Source of the DNA: Caulobacteraceae bacterium UBA5005
GTDB lineage: Bacteria; Pseudomonadota; Alphaproteobacteria; Caulobacterales; Caulobacteraceae
Direction of reading: 5' to 3'
DNA: 26,002 bases
NCBI GenBank assembly: GCA_002398405.1
Contig: DGYN01000085.1
Coordinates: forward strand, 1 to 26,002
Shown in pieces: positions 6,821-13,934 of this stretch (its first letter is position 1; each line of letters starts with the position of its first letter). The translations under genes and the position numbers were made by a program. The notes under the pieces were generated by a model. It saw only the letters and a list, made by a program, of their open reading frames with translations. It was not told where the DNA came from and did not search any database.

Positions 6821-8847
6821 TTTTTCGGCAGGGGCGCGGGCTTGCCAGACGCATAGGTCAGCCAGGGCGTCGTGTGGGTAAAGCCGACCATGGGCTTGGT
6901 GTAGTCGCACACCCCGGTGGAAAAAGTCTTCTGCAGGCTGGCCCACTGGGCGCTGGTGAAGACGATGGCGCCGTAGTCGCGCTTGTTGAGGGGCTTGAGC
7001 CGGCACTTGCCCGGATAGTTGGCGTCGGGGGCGCCGGCGCGGACCCTGGTCAGCTCCAGCGGCCTGGGGCATTCGCTTAGCGCAGCATCCTTGCCGCCCA
7101 CGATGCAGCGGTCCTTGGCGAGCGCCGGGCGGTTGTCGATGACCTTCTGGGCCTTGGGGACCGAGCGCTTGTCGGCCTGGATGGCCTTGATCCAGGCGAC
7201 CATGGTGTCGAAGGCGGCTTCGTTGAGGCCGGGCTCGCGCGCCGCCGCGGTTTTCCAAAGGGCGTAGTTGTTGTGGTGGCCCTGCGCCGCCTCGAGCCGG
7301 GCCCGGACCATCACCGCGTGGAAAGGCTGGTGGAAGTCGGTGACGTTGAGCCTAGTTTCGATGACCGGGGTCTCACCAAGGTTGTTCACCGGATTGCCGA
7401 TGCCGGTCTGATAGAGGCGCTTCAGGCCCGCCTTGTCGGCGACGGTGCGCGTTTCGGTGCGGTTGAAGTTGATGTCGTGGCCGCCGATGGCGGCGTTGAG
7501 GGCGACGAACTTCTCAGGGGTGATGACGCCTTCCTTGAGGGCTTTCAGACCGTATTGCACGCCCTCGTTGTCCAGGCGGGCATAGGCGTAGCCGTCGGGG
7601 CGGCGGCCGACCTGGTTCACCTGATAGTCCTGCAGGGTGCAGCGGACGCCCTTCATGTTGGCGGCGCTGAACTTCTGGGCGTCGGGGATGGTGCAGCTGG
7701 TGCCGACACCGGCGTTGTAGATGTTGAACCGGTCGGGGCTCGAGGCGCAGCCCGACAGCATGCCGAGGACGGCGACCTTCTCAGCGTCGCTCCAGGTCCC
7801 GGTCTTGGCCATTGCGTCATTGGCCAGGCGGCAGTCGTAGGCGGCGTTGCGCGAGGCGTCAGAGTCGGCGAACAGGTGGTTCAAGATCAGGCCGTCATAG
7901 AGGCCCGGATAGGCGTTCTGGTCGGCGATCTGCGAGATGGCGCCGCCGGAGGAGCCCTGGGCGAAGACCAGATCGAAGGGGCCGTAGGTCTCGGCCACAT
8001 GCTCCTTGGCCATCAGGGCCGCCTCGGCCTGGACGATGGGGTTGCAGTTGTTGGTGTTGTGCAACAGGGCCGCGGTGACGACGAGGAAGCCCTTGCTCAG
8101 GGCCCGCTCGTGCAGGGGATCGCCCGCCGCCTTCTCTTCGAAGCCCGTGCCGCAGCCCGAGCCCTGCAGGACATAGACCCCCTTGTTCCACTGAGCCTGA
8201 GGCGCGAAGGGCGTCCAGGGCTTTGACGGATCGAAGAGGGTGGCGACCTGCACGCCCGAGCGGTTTTGGGTGATGCTTTCAATGCGCACGATATAGGGCA
8301 GGCGCACGCCCTCGGGCGTGACGGCGGTGGCGATGTCTGCCGGACGCGGCTTACTGGGGTCGTATTCTTTGAACGCCGTCGCCCCGGTGGGCATGTAGAC
8401 GTAGCGGATGCGGGTCGCGCGGTCGCACTGGGCGTTCATGGCGCTGGGCAGGCATTTCCAGGGCTGGATCTGCGCACCCGAGAACACCGGCCCGCCGTTG
8501 GGATGATTGACCACCGCGAGCTTGGCGAAGGTCTTGCCCGCCGCCGAGACGCTGATGACGCTGGGGCCGAGCGGCAGGCGTTCGACCTTTGCCAGGAAGG
8601 TTCGGTCCGTGGCGGCTCCACGCCGCTCGATGGCCGGCTCGCCGTTGACGCTGAAGGCGGCGCTGGCGGCGTCGACCCCGGCCGGAACAGTCACCCGCAC
8701 CAGAACATCGCCGTTGGAGATCAGGTCGGGGCGGTTGGAGACCGCCTCGATTCCGGCCCGTTTGGACTGTGCCTGTGAAGCGCCTGCAAGAAGGGCGAGG
8801 CCTGCGGCCGCAAGAACCAATGGCCGGATGAATCTGGCGCCTAACAT
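6817..8847 (-). CDS. Secreted serine-esterase-like protein, DUF6351-like (tannase/alpha-beta hydrolase type)
   Basis: 676-aa exported protein. Signal peptide about residues 1-26 (ARFIRPLVLAAAGLALLAG, cleavage near SQA). An N-terminal beta-rich domain (about 30-115) precedes an alpha/beta hydrolase region with GSSGG around Ser300 (FAQGSSGGAISQ) as likely nucleophile. His/Asp candidates include HDINFNRTE, VTDFHQPFHAVM and GHHNNYALW. Cysteines such as KCLPS, QCDRA and GCGTGF may form disulfides. Overall layout resembles the DUF6351 family, which I recall from memory; tannase/feruloyl esterase is the nearest functional analogy. The ATG at 8847 has a GGGGGAG ribosome site. It is divergent from the PQQ dehydrogenase and coupled to the GT41 gene. 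The substrate is unknown; an ester bond is inferred. Confidence 0.78.
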   Translation of the reverse strand: MLGARFIRPLVLAAAGLALLAGASQAQSKRAGIEAVSNRPDLISNGDVLVRVTVPAGVDAASAAFSVNGEPAIERRGAATDRTFLAKVERLPLGPSVISVSAAGKTFAKLAVVNHPNGGPVFSGAQIQPWKCLPSAMNAQCDRATRIRYVYMPTGATAFKEYDPSKPRPADIATAVTPEGVRLPYIVRIESITQNRSGVQVATLFDPSKPWTPFAPQAQWNKGVYVLQGSGCGTGFEEKAAGDPLHERALSKGFLVVTAALLHNTNNCNPIVQAEAALMAKEHVAETYGPFDLVFAQGSSGGAISQIADQNAYPGLYDGLILNHLFADSDASRNAAYDCRLANDAMAKTGTWSDAEKVAVLGMLSGCASSPDRFNIYNAGVGTSCTIPDAQKFSAANMKGVRCTLQDYQVNQVGRRPDGYAYARLDNEGVQYGLKALKEGVITPEKFVALNAAIGGHDINFNRTETRTVADKAGLKRLYQTGIGNPVNNLGETPVIETRLNVTDFHQPFHAVMVRARLEAAQGHHNNYALWKTAAAREPGLNEAAFDTMVAWIKAIQADKRSVPKAQKVIDNRPALAKDRCIVGGKDAALSECPRPLELTRVRAGAPDANYPGKCRLKPLNKRDYGAIVFTSAQWASLQKTFSTGVCDYTKPMVGFTHTTPWLTYASGKPAPLPKK

Positions 8848-8910
8848 TTGCGTGCTCCCCCTGCTCGGCTTTTCGCCGGGACGTGTTGCCGCACAGTACC
8901 CATGAAGCCT

Positions 8911-8939
8911 TTGCGGATGGAAGGGCGTCGGGCTAAAGC
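8911..8939 (+). promoter_or_regulatory. Candidate housekeeping promoter for the PQQ dehydrogenase
   Basis: TTGCGGA (8911-8917), 14 bases, then GCTAAAGC (8932-8939). This matches the Caulobacter sigma-70 style TTGaCgS-N10-14-GCTANAWC well at -10 and only partly at -35. It would give a leader of about 60 bases before the ATG at 9007. Found by eye, so chance is possible. Confidence 0.45.
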
Positions 8940-8951
8940 TAGCGGCGATAA

Positions 8952-8986
8952 GGCGGGAAAACCGCCATCGTGCGGCCCCTGGGGCC
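8952..8986 (+). promoter_or_regulatory. Two short hairpins in the leader of the PQQ dehydrogenase gene
   Basis: GGCGG (8952-8956) pairs with CCGCC (8962-8966) around GAAAA. GGCCCC (8974-8979) pairs with GGGGCC (8981-8986) around one base; that second palindrome is more likely a DNA site than an RNA hairpin. Both lie between the candidate promoter and the ribosome site. A role in control is possible but not shown. Confidence 0.3.
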
Positions 8987-8990
8987 CACC

Positions 8991-8997
8991 GGAGGAG
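8991..8997 (+). promoter_or_regulatory. Strong ribosome binding site that fixes the PQQ dehydrogenase start
   Basis: GGAGGAG, 9 bases upstream of the ATG at 9007. The frame is open further upstream to 8848, but those codons lack signal-peptide character and would overlap the promoter region. This site therefore decides the start. Confidence 0.8.
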
Positions 8998-9006
8998 TTA
9001 TCGAGA

Positions 9007-11430
9007 ATGAAGCGCATCATCGGCATCGCCGCCTGCGTGGCCACGGTCCTGGCCACAACCCTGAGCGCCACGACGGCCCTGCCGCAACAGGGCCGGGCGA
9101 CGTCAACGCTCAAGACCTATGATCCGACGGAGTGGAAGTTCTGGGGCGGGGATAGCGGCCAGACCCGTTACGCGCCGCTGGATCAGATCAATCTGAGCAC
9201 GGTCGGCAGGCTGAAGGTGGCCTGGCGTTGGGCCGCCGACTCCTCGGGTGATTTCTCGTCGAACAATTACAAGTCCACCCCGCTGCTGGACGACGGCGTC
9301 CTCTACACGCCCTGGGTCAATCACGGCATGGCGGCGATCGACGCCGGCACAGGCAAGACGATCTGGACCTATGAGCCGCCTCCCTCAGCCTACGGCGGCG
9401 GCGGCGCCTCGCTGGCGCCCCGGTCGCTGGCCTATTGGACGGACGGCAAGGAAAAGCGGCTGTTCCACAACTCCCTCGACGGCCGCCTGATCTGCGTCGA
9501 CGCCAAGATCGGCAAGGCCTGCCCGGGCTTTGGCACCGACAACGGGTATGTCGACCTGCGCAAGGGCCTGACCGAAGGCCGCGCGGTGACTGATGTGCGC
9601 TCGGTCTCCCCAGCCCTGGTGGTCGGCGATGTGATCGTCACCCAGGTGATCCCCGGCGGAAACCGCAACAAGGAAGCCACCCCGGGCAATTTCCGCGGCT
9701 TTGACGTAAAGACCGGCAAGCTCGTCTGGAACTTCAACGTGGTGCCGCAGGCCGGCGAGTTCGGCAACAACACCTGGGAGAACGACAGCTGGAAGTACGC
9801 CGGCAACTCCGGCACCTGGACGATGATGAGCGCCGACCCCGAGCTCGGCTACGTCTACTTCGCCATGGATACGCCCTCGAACGACTTTGGCGGCGTCGAG
9901 CGGCCGGGCGACAATCTGTTCGCAGAGAGCATCCTTTGCCTGGACGCCAAGACCGGCAAGCGGGTGTGGCACTTCCAGACCGTGCACCACGGCATCTGGG
10001 ATTATGACAACCCCGCCGCCCCGATCCTGCACGACATTGTCAAGGACGGTAAGCGCATCAAGGCCGTGACCCAGCTGACCAAGCAGGGTTTCATGTTTGT
10101 CTTCGACCGCACCAATGGCAAGCCGATCTGGCCGATCGAGGAGCGTCCCGTCCCTCAGGGCGGCGTGCCGGGAGAAAAACTCTCCAAAACCCAACCCTTC
10201 CCGACGAGGCCCAAGGCCCTGCAGTTCCAGGGTTATGACGAGAACCAATTGATCGACTTCACGCCCGAGCTTCGCGCCGAGGCGGTAAAGATCATGAGCC
10301 AGTACAACAAGGGCCCGCTCTACACCCCGCTGGTGGAAGTGCCCCCCGGCAGCCGTTGCCGTCCGGGTCAGGTCCCCACCGATCCGGTGATTCCCAACCA
10401 GTGCGGCACCCTGATCAATCCCGGCTACGGCGGCGGCGCCAACTGGAACGGCGCGGCGCTCGATCCCACCACCAACATCATGTACGTGCCGATCCGCTAT
10501 AAGCCGAACGCGGCGGGCCTGGCCAAGGGTGATCCCACCCGCACCAACATGGCCTACACCCAGTCCGGCAACCATGTGGTCAACGGGCCGCGCGGCCTGC
10601 CGATCTTCAAGCCGCCCTATTCGGAAGTGGTGGCGGTGAATATGAACACCGGCGAGCATCTGTGGCGCATCCCGCTCGGTTCGGCGTCCGACGCCATCCG
10701 CAATAACCCGGCGCTCAAGGGCCTGAACCTCGACTTCGACAAGATGGGGATGTTCGACATCAAGCCGAGCCCCCTTCTGACCAAGGAGCTGTTCTTCTTC
10801 GGCGAAAGCGGCAACCTGGCGGGCGGCACGGGCACGGACAAGTTCCGCGCCTATGACAAGCGCAACGGCAAGGTGGTGTTCGAGATGCGCCTGCCGGCGC
10901 TGGTGACCGCCGCGCCCATGACCTACATGCACAAGGGCAAGCAATATATCGTTGTCGGCGTCTCCCAGAACGGCAAGCCCGCCGAACTCGTGGCCCTGAC
11001 CCTTGACGGTCAGAGCGACAATGGCGCGCCCCCGCCCGGCGGCGTTCCCGCCTCCCCTGCCCCGCCCTCGACCGCCTCAGTGGCCGCTGCGATCACCGCG
11101 ACGCCGCAGGAGCTGGAGCTGGGCAAGGCGCAGTACGCGGCCAAGTGCGCCGCCTGCCACGGCGCCAACGGCGTCGAAGGATTCGCGCCGCGGCTGAACG
11201 GCCGGGCCGATCACCCCATCATCATGCGGGTCATCGCCCAAGGCCAGGGCGAGATGCCGGCGCTCGGCAGCTCTATGAGCCCCGCCGAGATCGAGGCGGT
11301 CTCCAAATACGTGATCAAAACCTGGGGCCCGCAGCCGAACACCGGCAGAGGCGGCCGCGGCGGTCCTGGAGGTCCGGGCGGTCCGGGCGGCAGAGGCGGC
11401 GGCCGTGGCGAGGGTCCGGCGGACTATTAG
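9007..11430 (+). CDS. Periplasmic PQQ-dependent dehydrogenase with C-terminal cytochrome c domain
   Basis: 807-aa quinohemoprotein-type dehydrogenase. Signal peptide residues 1 to about 25. Residues about 35-670 form the PQQ beta-propeller, with typical blocks EWKFWGGDSGQTRYAPLDQIN, AIDAGTGKTIWTY, GIWDYDNPAAPILHDI, TKQGFMFVFDRTNGKPIWPI and EERPVPQGGVPGE. These are closest to the glucose-dehydrogenase (Gcd-like) branch. The vicinal Cys-Cys pair of many methanol/ethanol dehydrogenases is not seen. After a Pro/Ala linker, a cytochrome c domain carries CAACH (Cys714-His718) and a Met-containing region (GEMPALGSSM). The last ~28 residues are Arg/Gly/Pro-rich. It would oxidise an alcohol, sugar or aldehyde and pass electrons internally to heme. 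Substrate unknown. It is divergent from the secreted esterase. Confidence 0.9.
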   Translation: MKRIIGIAACVATVLATTLSATTALPQQGRATSTLKTYDPTEWKFWGGDSGQTRYAPLDQINLSTVGRLKVAWRWAADSSGDFSSNNYKSTPLLDDGVLYTPWVNHGMAAIDAGTGKTIWTYEPPPSAYGGGGASLAPRSLAYWTDGKEKRLFHNSLDGRLICVDAKIGKACPGFGTDNGYVDLRKGLTEGRAVTDVRSVSPALVVGDVIVTQVIPGGNRNKEATPGNFRGFDVKTGKLVWNFNVVPQAGEFGNNTWENDSWKYAGNSGTWTMMSADPELGYVYFAMDTPSNDFGGVERPGDNLFAESILCLDAKTGKRVWHFQTVHHGIWDYDNPAAPILHDIVKDGKRIKAVTQLTKQGFMFVFDRTNGKPIWPIEERPVPQGGVPGEKLSKTQPFPTRPKALQFQGYDENQLIDFTPELRAEAVKIMSQYNKGPLYTPLVEVPPGSRCRPGQVPTDPVIPNQCGTLINPGYGGGANWNGAALDPTTNIMYVPIRYKPNAAGLAKGDPTRTNMAYTQSGNHVVNGPRGLPIFKPPYSEVVAVNMNTGEHLWRIPLGSASDAIRNNPALKGLNLDFDKMGMFDIKPSPLLTKELFFFGESGNLAGGTGTDKFRAYDKRNGKVVFEMRLPALVTAAPMTYMHKGKQYIVVGVSQNGKPAELVALTLDGQSDNGAPPPGGVPASPAPPSTASVAAAITATPQELELGKAQYAAKCAACHGANGVEGFAPRLNGRADHPIIMRVIAQGQGEMPALGSSMSPAEIEAVSKYVIKTWGPQPNTGRGGRGGPGGPGGPGGRGGGRGEGPADY

Positions 11431-11437
11431 AGGCATT

Positions 11438-11467
11438 TGATGTGGCGAAACCCATTTCGCCACATCA
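11438..11467 (+). terminator. Strong hairpin after the PQQ dehydrogenase, probable terminator
   Basis: Perfect 13-bp stem: arms 11438-11450 (TGATGTGGCGAAA) and 11455-11467 (TTTCGCCACATCA), loop CCCA. It starts 7 bases after the stop codon. The downstream sequence (GTTTCCTC) has only a short T-run, so intrinsic termination may be incomplete. An operator or mRNA 3'-stabilising role is the alternative. Confidence 0.6.
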
Positions 11468-11543
11468 GTTTCCTCGCCTCCAACATCCCGATCAGCAAGT
11501 CTTCGCGAATAGCCCCCGAGGTGGCCAGCAGCGGAGATCAAGG

Positions 11544-12221
11544 ATGTATGGCAAAGGCGAAAACTTCGACGATAGGAAAAGATGGGAGAGAGTCGACAAG
11601 GCCCAAAGAGGCGCCGCTGCGCTGAACGACGCGGCCATTTGGCGTCTGAAAAACGCCGCCGACGCCATGGACAATGGCAAGTTAGATTCAGCCTCCATCC
11701 GCACCATGGAGGACTTCGAGAAAGCATTCGGCGACGAGGCGGCGACGGCGGCGAATATGCGTGGGGTAGCCCAGCGCTATGAACAAGCCAACGCCGCTCT
11801 ACGCGATACCTCTCAGTTCAAAGTGAACGCCCATAACAGCAAAGAGTTTTACGCCATTCGCACAGGGGCGAGCCCAGACAGTATGGGCAGTGCGCCGAAC
11901 GGCTCAACCCGGATGGACTTGAACTTTGGACACGACGATATCGGCAAAGACGAAAAACTCATGTGGACGATGGCGCACGAGGCCCTACATGGCCGGGGCT
12001 CGGCGCTGCGTGACTACAAGATTCCAGGTGTGACAAGGAACGACGACGAAATCGGCGCCTACAAGTTCGACCGAGGCGGTGGCGGGCGCAAACTCTTCGA
12101 AGAACTCAAGGACGACCCCGGCCAAACCCTGATCAACCCCGATCACCTCGTATCCTTTGCCCAAGACTTCGGCCTTACAGAAGCCTTGGAAGCGCTGCCT
12201 CGCCCCAGGAGAAAGCGCTAG
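11544..12221 (+). CDS. Putative HExxH zinc metallopeptidase, effector/toxin-like (NleD/M91-like pattern)
   Basis: 225-aa protein not assigned to a family with certainty. Residues 139-153 contain the zincin motif HEALH (His145, Glu146, His149) in a hydrophobic-flanked helix (LMWTMAHEALHGRG). About 18 residues later comes an acidic patch, NDDEIGAY (166-173), where a third zinc ligand (Glu/Asp) would be expected. This layout recalls NleD-like M91 peptidases and metallopeptidase domains of polymorphic toxins (inference). No signal peptide or membrane segment is present; the N-terminus is charged (MYGKGENFDDRKRW). The ATG at 11544 has GGAG 7 bases upstream. The gene is AT-richer than its neighbours: 32 G/C in the 60 bases at 11821-11880. 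It precedes a secreted protein by 50 bp. Confidence 0.6.
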   Translation: MYGKGENFDDRKRWERVDKAQRGAAALNDAAIWRLKNAADAMDNGKLDSASIRTMEDFEKAFGDEAATAANMRGVAQRYEQANAALRDTSQFKVNAHNSKEFYAIRTGASPDSMGSAPNGSTRMDLNFGHDDIGKDEKLMWTMAHEALHGRGSALRDYKIPGVTRNDDEIGAYKFDRGGGGRKLFEELKDDPGQTLINPDHLVSFAQDFGLTEALEALPRPRRKR

Positions 12222-12271
12222 CCGCCAAGAACAAAGCAAGAATATAGTCGTGCCGGGGGCGGAGACTCGAC

Positions 12272-13372
12272 ATGCACGGTTTGAAACGGACTCTCGTGAT
12301 CGCGGCCCTCTCCTGCGGCCTGCAGTTCGCCGCCAGCGCAGCGCAGGCCTGCATGGTCAACAGCAACGGCATTTCGAACTACGAATTGGTGGAAGGCGCG
12401 CACGCGATCGTCGTGGCCACCGCCGTTTCGGAAGTTGAGAATGATCGCGGCGTGAACTTCGATGTGGCGCAGGTGATCAAAGGCCGCTCGCCCAAGCGGA
12501 TAACCAACGTCTTCGCTGTCTTCGGAGATACCAAACCTAGCGATCCGGCCAATATCGCGTCGAGTCATCCCGACTCCAACTGCACCCGCCAGGTGTTTGC
12601 GCCGGGCGGCCGCTATGTGCTCTTCCTCGGAAAAAATGGTTTGGGCGAGCTTGGTGTTCTGACGGAGCCATGGGCCCGGGTCGCCGAAGACTATGCGGGC
12701 GAGGATTCGCTCTGGGTGCAGGTGATCCAGACCTACCTCAGCGTTCAGGCCCGCCATCGCGGCATGGCTGGCCTGCGGGCGATGGAGGATCTGCGCGCAA
12801 AGCTCCTGGCGGGTCCCGAAACTCCCATATCAACCGCCTTGGCCGACGATATCGCCAGTCATCTGGAGATCGCCTCGCCCTACAAGCCAACGCCTTACCT
12901 TATGTCCGCCTATAGGAAAGCCGCCGCCCTGGACCCTACCAGCGGGAAATCACGCCGGCTTCTGGATCACCTCACCACCGGCGGTCACCGAGCCGCCAGG
13001 CCGATCTTCGAGGAGCTGTTGCGCCAGCCTTCCCTCGATGGGGAGCGGCTAGGCTATGTCATCGCCTTCTTCGCCAAAAACGGCCCATATCGGCGGGCCT
13101 ATCGTGTGATCGAGGAGCGGGCGCCCGCCGTGCTTGCGAAGGCCGACAAGGAGGAAGCGAGCGCACTCATCGGACCGATCCACAACTTTCAGTTGGGACA
13201 AGGCCCGGTGGAACGCTGGCGCACCGACCCCTATGTCCGCGCCCGGTGGCCAAAGATGGCGACGGCCTTGCGGGCGCAGATCGATGAGATAATGCAGAAC
13301 GGCTATTTCGAAGAGGCTGTGGCTGAATATCAACAGCGTACCGCCCTTAAGGGTGGCGCAGCGGTCCCTTAA
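12272..13372 (+). CDS. Secreted protein of unknown function, NTR/TIMP-like N-terminal region
   Basis: 366 aa. Signal peptide about 1-26 ends AQA, so the predicted mature protein begins with Cys27. This is not a good lipobox (Ala at -3, Gln at -2), so signal peptidase I is more likely than lipoprotein processing. Residues 27-135 show a pattern seen in NTR/TIMP-like folds: N-terminal Cys, then VEGAHAIVVATAV, VNFDVAQVIKGRSP, and a second Cys104 just before VFAPGGRYVLFLG. Only these two cysteines remain in the mature protein, so they may pair. Residues about 150-366 look alpha-helical and repeat-like (unrecognised). The ATG has GGAG 7 bases upstream. It follows the HExxH gene by 50 bp and may be co-transcribed. 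Its 3' end overlaps the convergent GNAT gene by 26 bases. Confidence 0.7.
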   Translation: MHGLKRTLVIAALSCGLQFAASAAQACMVNSNGISNYELVEGAHAIVVATAVSEVENDRGVNFDVAQVIKGRSPKRITNVFAVFGDTKPSDPANIASSHPDSNCTRQVFAPGGRYVLFLGKNGLGELGVLTEPWARVAEDYAGEDSLWVQVIQTYLSVQARHRGMAGLRAMEDLRAKLLAGPETPISTALADDIASHLEIASPYKPTPYLMSAYRKAAALDPTSGKSRRLLDHLTTGGHRAARPIFEELLRQPSLDGERLGYVIAFFAKNGPYRRAYRVIEERAPAVLAKADKEEASALIGPIHNFQLGQGPVERWRTDPYVRARWPKMATALRAQIDEIMQNGYFEEAVAEYQQRTALKGGAAVP

Positions 13373-13838
13373 GGCCCCCCGACGCCCCGGCCTTCAGAGG
13401 CAGCACCAGCACCCGGCGCATGTCCACCGGGCCCGGCAGGCGGACGTCGGCGCTGACGCGCTCGAAGCCGAGCTTGGCGAAATAGGGGGCGTCGCCGACC
13501 AGGATGACCAGGCTCTCGCCCGCGGCCTTGGCCCGCGCGCAGACGGCTTCGACCAGGGCCTGGCCAAGGCCGCGACTGCGCATCGATGGGTCCACGGCGA
13601 AGGGACCCAGGAGGATGGCGGGCGTCTCGCCGATCTTGACCGGCCACATGCGCGCGCATCCGACGATGCGGCCCCCTTCCCTGGCGACGACCGAGAGGCC
13701 CGGCGCGGGATGATTGCCCTCGCGCAGCCGCTCGGCGGTCTTGGCCAGGCGCCCGGGGCCGAAGGCGGCCTCGATCAGGGCGTCGACCGCTGCGTGGTCG
13801 GCGGGCTCTTCGGGCGAGATGGCGGGAACGTCTGACAT
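13347..13838 (-). CDS. GNAT-family N-acetyltransferase (YhbS-like)
   Basis: 163-aa GCN5-type acetyltransferase using acetyl-CoA. The acetyl-CoA loop is visible as LGPFAVDPSMRSRGLGQALV (the R/Q-x-x-G-x-G/A element being RSRGLG), preceded by the beta-strand VGCARMWPVKIG and followed by LVILVGDAPYFAKLGFERV, which is typical of the YhbS/COG3153 group. I chose the ATG at 13838 because upstream codons in the frame do not look like this fold. The 3' end runs 26 bases into the convergent secreted-protein gene. It is divergent from the MFS gene across about 96 bp. The acceptor substrate cannot be predicted. Confidence 0.88.
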   Translation of the reverse strand: MSDVPAISPEEPADHAAVDALIEAAFGPGRLAKTAERLREGNHPAPGLSVVAREGGRIVGCARMWPVKIGETPAILLGPFAVDPSMRSRGLGQALVEAVCARAKAAGESLVILVGDAPYFAKLGFERVSADVRLPGPVDMRRVLVLPLKAGASGGLKGPLRHP

Positions 13839-13934
13839 GGGACCGGCGCGAATAGGGGCCCTTTGCCGTGGCGTCAACGGCGCAGCTATGACATTGCTCC
13901 GCGCGCCGGAGCGGGCCATGGTCGCGGGCCTTTC

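Noticed and set aside
7273..8226. 317-codon open frame on the plus strand
   Set aside because: Antisense to the secreted esterase-like gene, which has a signal peptide, ribosome site and nucleophile motif.
8848..9006. Upstream extension of the PQQ dehydrogenase
   Set aside because: The frame stays open, but the extra codons do not look like a signal peptide and cover the candidate promoter and the GGAGGAG site. The ATG at 9007 leads directly into a proper signal sequence.
9385..10944. 519-codon open frame on the minus strand
   Set aside because: It lies wholly antisense to the PQQ dehydrogenase, whose domains and motifs are unmistakable. High G+C sequence commonly leaves long antisense frames open, and the translation is His/Val/Gly-rich with no recognisable domain.
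11145..11543. Upstream extension of the HExxH protein
   Set aside because: The open frame runs back through the cytochrome domain of the PQQ dehydrogenase and across the hairpin. The ATG at 11544 with GGAG upstream is a much better start.
12344..12355. Lipoprotein signal for the protein starting at 12272
   Set aside because: Cys27 follows AQA, with Ala at -3 and Gln at -2, which does not fit a lipobox. Signal peptidase I cleavage is more likely.
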